The position numbers were made by a program, and so were the translations under genes. Under the pieces are notes generated by a model. That model had not been told where the DNA came from. It ran no database searches and was given only the letters and a program-made list of their open reading frames with translations. 64,000 nt of DNA from Bacteroidota bacterium (GTDB lineage: Bacteria; Bacteroidota; Bacteroidia; UKL13-3): positions 1 through 64,000 of the forward strand of contig JAIXWI010000030.1 of the NCBI GenBank assembly GCA_027491355.1, given 5' to 3'. Positions 58,354 through 64,000 of the stretch are shown piece after piece. How positions within the stretch are numbered: the stretch's first letter is position 1; every line of letters starts with the position of its first letter.

Positions 58354-59232
58354 ATGAGTAAACCTAAAAACAAAATGTTGATACCGATAGACTTTTCGGA
58401 AATCTCATTCAATGCCCTAACACATGCCGCACAAATTGCTAAACATTTCGACAATGACTTGGTTTTATTGAGCATTTTAGAAGATGATTTCTTGAGCAAT
58501 ATTTTTTCATTTAGTAAAAACGACATGAAAGAAAACTTAGCAAAAGAAGCACTCAAATCACGTTTAAAAGAAAAGGCTGAAGAAATATTGAAACCATTTC
58601 AAATCAATTACGAATTATCTGTAAAAAGTGGTAAAATTTATAAAACCATCATTGAAACTGCAGAAGAGTTTGGTTGTGATTCAATCATCATGGGAACACA
58701 TGGAGCCAGTGGTGCAGAAAGAATTATAGGTAGCAATGCTAGCCGCGTAATCAGTTACAGTTCAACACCTGTAATTGTTGTAAAAACAAGTAAAAATCCA
58801 AATGCATACAGAAACATTGTATTCCCTCTAGATTTATCTGCAGAATCTAAGCAAAAAGTTAAATGGGCCATTCATTTGGGTAAATCATACCAATCAACCA
58901 TTCATATTTTAACTCATAAAGTAGGTGATGAGTTTTTGAACAATAAACTCATGGCAAATTTGAAACAAATTCAACTCTTATTGGATGAAAATGGCATTCA
59001 GCACTCTATCACTATTTTGGAAGACAGTGGTGATTTTGCAAGAAAAACGCTTGAATTTGCTGAAGTTAAATTGGCAGATTTGATCATGATCATGACGCAA
59101 CAAGAAGACAAATCATTCAGAGAATACATCATTGAAACCTATGCGCAACAAATTGTAAATGATGCAGGAAATGTGCCAGTAATGTGTATCAATCCAAATT
59201 ATGATGGATTCAAATCGGAGTTCATCATTTAA
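58354..59232 (+). CDS. tandem universal stress protein
   Basis: The 292 residues contain two Usp domains, about 1-145 and 155-290. The first shows the start MLIPIDFSEISFNAL and a C-terminal GTHGASGAERIIGSNASRVI with the ATP-binding G-2xG-9xG(S/T) pattern. The second is degenerate (MIMTQQEDKSFREYII), so probably only the first binds nucleotide. It ends with a bidirectional terminator. The stress condition it serves is unknown. Confidence 0.9.
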   Translation: MSKPKNKMLIPIDFSEISFNALTHAAQIAKHFDNDLVLLSILEDDFLSNIFSFSKNDMKENLAKEALKSRLKEKAEEILKPFQINYELSVKSGKIYKTIIETAEEFGCDSIIMGTHGASGAERIIGSNASRVISYSSTPVIVVKTSKNPNAYRNIVFPLDLSAESKQKVKWAIHLGKSYQSTIHILTHKVGDEFLNNKLMANLKQIQLLLDENGIQHSITILEDSGDFARKTLEFAEVKLADLIMIMTQQEDKSFREYIIETYAQQIVNDAGNVPVMCINPNYDGFKSEFII

Positions 59233-59258
59233 GCATTCTACTCACAAATAGTTATTGC

Positions 59259-59292
59259 AACAAAAAAGCGAACCTAAGTTCGCTTTTTTGTT
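59259..59292. terminator. bidirectional terminator between the stress protein and deoxynucleoside kinase genes
   Basis: Stem of 15 bp (59259-59273 with 59278-59292) with a CTAA loop, flanked by A and T runs, serving both convergent genes. Confidence 0.9.
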
Positions 59293-59303
59293 TTATTCAA
59301 GGT

Positions 59304-59915
59304 TTAGAACAAACCATTGGTTTCTGCTTCAATTCTGGATATGATGATTCCTAAATGCTCTGAGTTTTCTGCAAAATTTAAATCATCTACTTCAATGATG
59401 ATATGTTTACCACGGTATCCACTTATCCATGCTTCATAGCGTTCATTGAGTCTTCTGAGGTAATCAAGGCGAATGCTGTCTTCATACTCTCTTCCTCGCT
59501 TTTGAATATTGTTCACCAAATGAGGAATTCCGGCTCTGAGGTATACCATTAAATCTGGCGGCTTAACAGTCTGAACCATAGATTCAAACAAACGTTGATA
59601 AGTATCAAAATCTCTGGTGCTCATTAAGCCCATACTGTGTAAATTCGGGGCAAATATGTTTGCATCCTCGTATATAGTTCTGTCTTGAATGACGTTTTTC
59701 TTGCTTTTTTGAATTTGTAGAATTGAATTGTACCTCGTGTTCAGAAAATAAATCTGCATGTTAAAACTCCACCTTTGCATGTCTTCATAAAAGTCACTGA
59801 TATAAGGATTGTCTTCTACATTTTCATAATGCGGCTCAAACTTGTAGTGCTTAGACAACAAAGTTGTCAAAGTTGTCTTTCCCGATCCAATATTTCCTGC
59901 TATCCCTAAATGCAT
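59304..59915 (-). CDS. deoxynucleoside kinase
   Basis: The 203 residues belong to the deoxyguanosine/deoxyadenosine kinase group: P-loop GNIGSGKTTL at 6-15, the DRTIYEDANIFA motif with the catalytic Glu/Arg region, and a lid-like RGREYEDSI. It phosphorylates salvaged deoxynucleosides. It starts 101 bases from the divergent beta-CASP gene. Confidence 0.88.
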   Translation of the reverse strand: MHLGIAGNIGSGKTTLTTLLSKHYKFEPHYENVEDNPYISDFYEDMQRWSFNMQIYFLNTRYNSILQIQKSKKNVIQDRTIYEDANIFAPNLHSMGLMSTRDFDTYQRLFESMVQTVKPPDLMVYLRAGIPHLVNNIQKRGREYEDSIRLDYLRRLNERYEAWISGYRGKHIIIEVDDLNFAENSEHLGIIISRIEAETNGLF

Positions 59916-60016
59916 ATTTATTAGCTGTATTTATTCTAGACAACAATTATACATTAAAAATACAAATAGAAATACAAAAATCAGTATCAACAATTAAAAA
60001 TCAGCTAACTTGCAGT

Positions 60017-61420
60017 ATGAAAATACAATTTATGGGTGCTGCCAAAATGGTAACAGGTAGCAAGCATCTTATAACTACCCCAAATCAGACTCAGATATTG
60101 TTGGATTGTGGCCTAGTTCAAGGCATACACAATGATAAAATTGATTACAACAGAACTTTTGGCTTCGACCCTTCAAGTATTGATTATGTTGTGCTCTCTC
60201 ATGCACACATTGACCATTCTGGTTTATTGCCAAGAATGGTTAAAGAGGGGTTTAAAGGGATTGTTTTTTGTACTGCTGGCACCGCCGATTTGTGTAAGAT
60301 TATGTTATTAGATTCGGCGCATATTCAAACTGCAGACTTGGGCTATTTAAACAAGAAAAGGAAAAGAAAAAACCTCAAAACTATAGAACCCCTGTATGAT
60401 ATTGAAGATGTAGAAGCTGTTCTTAAAATGCTACAAATAGTCGATTATGACCAAACCATCAAAGTCAATAATGAATTCAGTCTGTTGTTTACAGATGCAG
60501 GGCATTTGTTGGGTTCTGCTTGTGTGCATTTGAAAATTAAAACAGGACCTAGAAAATTTAAAAAAATCACCTACACCGGCGATATTGGCAAATACGGGGA
60601 TTCCATTTTAAGAGATCCTCAAGAATTCCCTCAACCCGATATATTAATCTGCGAAAGCACCTATGGCAATAGGTTACATCCCATTGCCAAAGACGCGGAG
60701 TTGGAACTGATTCAAATTGTCAATGAAACTTGTGTTGAGAAAAAAGGAAAATTGATTATACCAGCATTCAGCGTTGATAGAACGCAAGAAATTATCTTCT
60801 TATTAGACCAGGCTCATAACTCAGGGAAACTCCCTCATGTAAAAGTATATGTTGACAGTCCTTTGTCAGTAAAAGCTACTGATATCATGCGCAATCATGA
60901 AGAATGCTACCGAGATGAGTTTTTAGATTACATCACAAAAGATGCAGACCCATTTGGGTTTAAAAATTTGGAATTTGTGACTGATGTAGCAGCCTCAAAA
61001 GCAATCAATGCCTCAACAGAACCTTGCATCATTATCTCAGCAAGCGGAATGGCTGAAGCAGGAAGGGTGAAACACCATATTGCCAATAACATAGAAAACC
61101 CGAACACAACTATTTTGTTGGTTGGCTATTGTACACCTGAAAGCTTGGGAGGAAAACTAAAGGCAGGCCTTAAAATGGTTCGTATTTTTGGAGAAGAACA
61201 CCAAGTAAAAGCAAAAATTCAATCTTTAGATTATTATTCCGCACACGCTGATTACAAAGAAATGTTAAGATTTCTGAGTTGTATAAAACCTGGAAAAGTT
61301 GAAAAACTGTTTTTAGTGCATGGAGAATATGAGAACCAATTAGCGTTCAAAGAACGTTTATTGGATGCTGGGTTCAGGCATATTTACATTCCAAATATGA
61401 AAGAGGAATTTGATATTTAA
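60017..61420 (+). CDS. MBL-fold beta-CASP RNA nuclease
   Basis: The 467 residues start at the ATG at 60017, where MKIQFMGAAKMVTGSKH gives the family's usual N-terminus; the upstream extension overlaps the divergent kinase gene. The MBL ligands are HAHIDH at 62-67, with His in DAGHLLGSA and Asp in YTGDIG. The beta-CASP insert ends in SGMAEAGRVKHH and a C-terminal His in YYSAHADYKE. It likely cuts RNA; target unknown. It shares a TTAA stop overlap with the permease gene. Confidence 0.9.
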   Translation: MKIQFMGAAKMVTGSKHLITTPNQTQILLDCGLVQGIHNDKIDYNRTFGFDPSSIDYVVLSHAHIDHSGLLPRMVKEGFKGIVFCTAGTADLCKIMLLDSAHIQTADLGYLNKKRKRKNLKTIEPLYDIEDVEAVLKMLQIVDYDQTIKVNNEFSLLFTDAGHLLGSACVHLKIKTGPRKFKKITYTGDIGKYGDSILRDPQEFPQPDILICESTYGNRLHPIAKDAELELIQIVNETCVEKKGKLIIPAFSVDRTQEIIFLLDQAHNSGKLPHVKVYVDSPLSVKATDIMRNHEECYRDEFLDYITKDADPFGFKNLEFVTDVAASKAINASTEPCIIISASGMAEAGRVKHHIANNIENPNTTILLVGYCTPESLGGKLKAGLKMVRIFGEEHQVKAKIQSLDYYSAHADYKEMLRFLSCIKPGKVEKLFLVHGEYENQLAFKERLLDAGFRHIYIPNMKEEFDI

Positions 61421-62763
61421 ACTGCTGGTAAAAAAGGCCAATGGTGTTGCTTTTTTGCTTGAAGTAAAAAAACAACACTGCCTATTAAAATAATAGTCAA
61501 GGCGCCAAACACATAAACCTTATCAACTGTAAAAAATACAAATAGCCAAACTACAATGGCCATAATTGGTGGAATTGGGAACAACCACATTTTAAAAGGG
61601 AATTTTTGCATTTTAAACAAGTACCTGAACCTAATCAATCCAATACTTTGGGCAATAAACTGCACGAGTATTCTCATGACAACAATTGCCGTAATGATTG
61701 CTTTCATTTTAAACAACAAGCTAAATACAAATGCCAAAGCGCCTAAAATTAAAAGCGCATTGTGTGGGATGTTTTTGTGTGGATGAACTTTTGCAAAAAC
61801 CTTAAAAAAATTCCCATCCTTAGCTGCTGCATATGGCACACGTGAATAACCTAACATCACAGCAAACAATGAACTCAATGCTATTACCAAAATTAAACCG
61901 GTTGCAATTTGTGCAGCTATTTGCCCATAAATTTGTTCTACAAACAAACTCACAATAAATGTTGAATCTTTGGCAGTTTGCCATGGTATTACCGCCAAAA
62001 TTGAACTGTTTAACCCAATGTATAGGCATGAAATAATTCCAATAGAAAGGAACATACTTCTTGGAATATTTTTTTCTGGATTTTCAATTTCTGCCCCTAT
62101 GTGACAAACATTGTAATAACCCAGGTATGAATAAATGGTTTTGGTACTTGCCATTCCAAGGGCTACAAAGAAAGCTGCTGAAAAATCAGCAGTTTCAAAT
62201 TTGGGAATGATTTCTAACGATGGATTGTAAGCATACATACCACTTAGTATCAACAGCACAATGGTTGCAATGACTATGAACCCAAAAAAGAGCGCCATTT
62301 TTCCAACGGTAACCATATTTCTATACAATAGAAATGTTACCAATAGTACCAATGCGCCAGCTAACATTTTTTGTTGTAATGGGTCTAATTGAATGAGGTA
62401 ACAAAAGTATTGTGCAAAGCCAATAGCGCCAGATGCAATGACAAGTGGTGCTTGGATACTTGTTTGCCAAATGTATAAAAATGAAAAAAAACGGCCCCAC
62501 TTTTGTTTTCCATAAAGCGATTTTAAAAATACATAGCTGCCTCCAGCAGCTGGCCATTTGGCGCCTAGTTCTGCCCATACAGCTGCGTCCATAAAAGACA
62601 AAAAACAACCCAAAATCCAAGCGTAAATACTTTGAGAACCATTTAATGTGCTAATTACAAAAGGAATGGTAATAAACGGTCCAATACCAACCATGTCAAT
62701 TAAATTAATTGCTAAGGATTCTTTTAATTTTAAAACAGGTTTTAATTGGTTTGAATCATTCAT
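61417..62763 (-). CDS. APC-superfamily amino acid permease
   Basis: The 448 residues start at the ATG at 62763, which overlaps the end of the THUMP methyltransferase gene by eight bases. There are about twelve membrane helices with the APC motif MVGIGPFITIPFVIS near helix 1 and SYLGYYNVCHIGAEIENPEKNIP in the middle. It imports or exchanges an amino acid; the substrate is unknown. Confidence 0.88.
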   Translation of the reverse strand: MNDSNQLKPVLKLKESLAINLIDMVGIGPFITIPFVISTLNGSQSIYAWILGCFLSFMDAAVWAELGAKWPAAGGSYVFLKSLYGKQKWGRFFSFLYIWQTSIQAPLVIASGAIGFAQYFCYLIQLDPLQQKMLAGALVLLVTFLLYRNMVTVGKMALFFGFIVIATIVLLILSGMYAYNPSLEIIPKFETADFSAAFFVALGMASTKTIYSYLGYYNVCHIGAEIENPEKNIPRSMFLSIGIISCLYIGLNSSILAVIPWQTAKDSTFIVSLFVEQIYGQIAAQIATGLILVIALSSLFAVMLGYSRVPYAAAKDGNFFKVFAKVHPHKNIPHNALLILGALAFVFSLLFKMKAIITAIVVMRILVQFIAQSIGLIRFRYLFKMQKFPFKMWLFPIPPIMAIVVWLFVFFTVDKVYVFGALTIILIGSVVFLLQAKKQHHWPFLPAV

Positions 62764-63949
62764 TTGAAACGGCTGTTTCTTTAGGTTGACGTTTGGTACC
62801 TCTGTACATTTCAAATTTGTGGAATTTACATTCTAAAGGTCCGTTCCATACAACCATTCTTTTTGAAGCAGCCAATTTCATGTGCTTCAGAGCTTCTTTG
62901 TTACTTGAAATGATCCATGCATCAAAACCTTCAAATTTGTTTTTTAACGTATCACCAATCATCCTGTAAAACTGATTGATTTCTTCAATTTCGAGTCTTT
63001 CACCGTATGGAGGATTCATAATGAGGATGCCACCACCTTCTGGTGGACGTTGTTCTTCAAACCGTTTATTGGTTATGAAAATGTCTTGTTGCAAATTCAT
63101 TTTAGCCACATTGCTTTTGGCAATTTCTGTCACCTTAAATACCGCATCGTTGCCAATAATTTGACCCTCCAATGGTACAATAGCTGCAATGGCCTCCGCT
63201 TTAATTTGCTCCCATAAATCTGCATTGAAATGATTCCAACCCATGAAACCAAAATAAGACCGATTGATTTGTGGAGGAATGTTTTTGGCAAAGAGTGCAG
63301 CTTCAATCAAGAGTGTGCCACTACCACACATGCCATCCATGAAAGTACCTTTGCCATTCCAACCTGAATGTAATATTAACCCAGCAGCTGTTACTTCATT
63401 GAGTGGCGCTAAATTGGCTTCAGCCCTATAACCTCTTTTATGAAGTGATTCGTTGGAACTGTCTAATGAAACAGTTACCTCATTGTGGTAAATATGGACA
63501 TGTATGCGCAAATCTGGTTCATGAACAGCTACATTAGGGCGTACCCCAAATTCAGCCCTGAATTGATCTACAATGGCGTCTTTGGTTTTAAGGGCAACGT
63601 ATTTACTGTGGTTAAAAAAGTCTGAGTGAATGGTTGCATCTACAGCCAATGTGCCGTTTACATCTAACAATTTTGTCCAATTAAAGGTTTGTATACCCTG
63701 GTACAAACTTTGTTCATTGAAGGCATTGAATTCAAATATTGGAACCAATATGCGCATAGCAGTTCTAAGACATAAATTGGCTTTGTACAATAATTTCAAA
63801 TCTCCATTGCAATACACAGCACTTTTACGTTCTTCTATTTCAGTTGCACCTAGCTTCATTAACTCATTTGCCAAAAGCGGTTCAAAGCCTTTTTGGGTTA
63901 AGACGGTTAGGTAAAGACTATTGCTGTTCAATGGAATAAGGTTCATCAT
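62756..63949 (-). CDS. THUMP-domain class I RNA methyltransferase (RlmL/TrmN-like)
   Basis: The 397 residues start with a THUMP domain (about 1-165, with TQKGFEPLLANELMKLGA), then a SAM-dependent methyltransferase with FMDGMCGSGTLLIEAAL and the N6/N2-type catalytic motif MNPPYGERL near 310. RlmL modifies G2445 of 23S rRNA, whereas TrmN acts on tRNA; the choice is not clear. The gene order with the permease is translationally coupled. Confidence 0.9.
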   Translation of the reverse strand: MMNLIPLNSNSLYLTVLTQKGFEPLLANELMKLGATEIEERKSAVYCNGDLKLLYKANLCLRTAMRILVPIFEFNAFNEQSLYQGIQTFNWTKLLDVNGTLAVDATIHSDFFNHSKYVALKTKDAIVDQFRAEFGVRPNVAVHEPDLRIHVHIYHNEVTVSLDSSNESLHKRGYRAEANLAPLNEVTAAGLILHSGWNGKGTFMDGMCGSGTLLIEAALFAKNIPPQINRSYFGFMGWNHFNADLWEQIKAEAIAAIVPLEGQIIGNDAVFKVTEIAKSNVAKMNLQQDIFITNKRFEEQRPPEGGGILIMNPPYGERLEIEEINQFYRMIGDTLKNKFEGFDAWIISSNKEALKHMKLAASKRMVVWNGPLECKFHKFEMYRGTKRQPKETAVSNE

Positions 63950-64000
63950 TTGTCAAAGGTAAAGCATTCAAAACATTTTAGCTGAAAGCCCCAAATAAAA

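Overview
The window is chromosomal DNA from a member of the Bacteroidota, probably of the Chitinophagales/Sphingobacteriales type; the family cannot be fixed from sequence alone. The evidence is low GC with AT-rich gaps, almost no Shine-Dalgarno sequences, perfect TTG-N19-TAnnTTTG promoters of the Bacteroidota primary sigma factor, a type IX secretion (T9SS) C-terminal domain, and typical Bacteroidota families (BatA-type membrane protein, DUF4199, DUF4197, S9B dipeptidyl peptidase). There is no phage, IS element, CRISPR array or obvious transferred island. Most of the window is housekeeping.

Region 1 (1-4051, minus strand): the start of a secreted protein cut by the window edge, a secreted kelch protein, and a selD-nnr pair. 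Region 2 (4080-17515, minus): the translation/transcription superoperon, read as tRNA-Thr(TGT), Tyr, Gly, Thr(GGT), tuf, tRNA-Trp, secE, nusG, rplK, rplA, rplJ, rplL, rpoB, rpoC. It is driven by two consensus promoters and broken by hairpins after tuf, rplL, rpoB and rpoC. Region 3 (17558-19195): hpf, xerC and rpsU. rpsU carries the only full Shine-Dalgarno sequence I found, as expected for bS21 autoregulation in this phylum.

Region 4 (19200-25898, minus): a six-gene, tightly packed cluster of a BatA-like membrane protein, a dihydroorotase homologue that has lost its metal ligands, an acidic unknown protein, a DUF4199 membrane protein, a membrane GT2 and a GT4 glycosyltransferase. This is the best candidate for an under-described envelope-related system. 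Region 5 (26009-34309): SDR, membrane-anchored MBL hydrolase, proline catabolism (pruA), pseudouridine synthase, panB, a lipoprotein, and dnaK with a repeated CTGnCA motif upstream.

Region 6 (34322-44667): a large T9SS cargo with a CxxCH motif, the korAB 2-oxoacid:ferredoxin oxidoreductase, a single-domain asparaginase, obg-adk, hpt, a GT4 and a DEDDy exonuclease. Region 7 (44723-64000): peptide transporter, DUF4197 lipoprotein, dipeptidyl peptidase, glcD-type oxidase, holA, rRNA methyltransferase, small unknown genes, alkaline phosphatase, dprA, nucleoside phosphorylase, universal stress protein, deoxynucleoside kinase, beta-CASP nuclease, amino acid permease and THUMP methyltransferase. Many convergent gene pairs here share or abut their stop codons, so there is no room for separate terminators.
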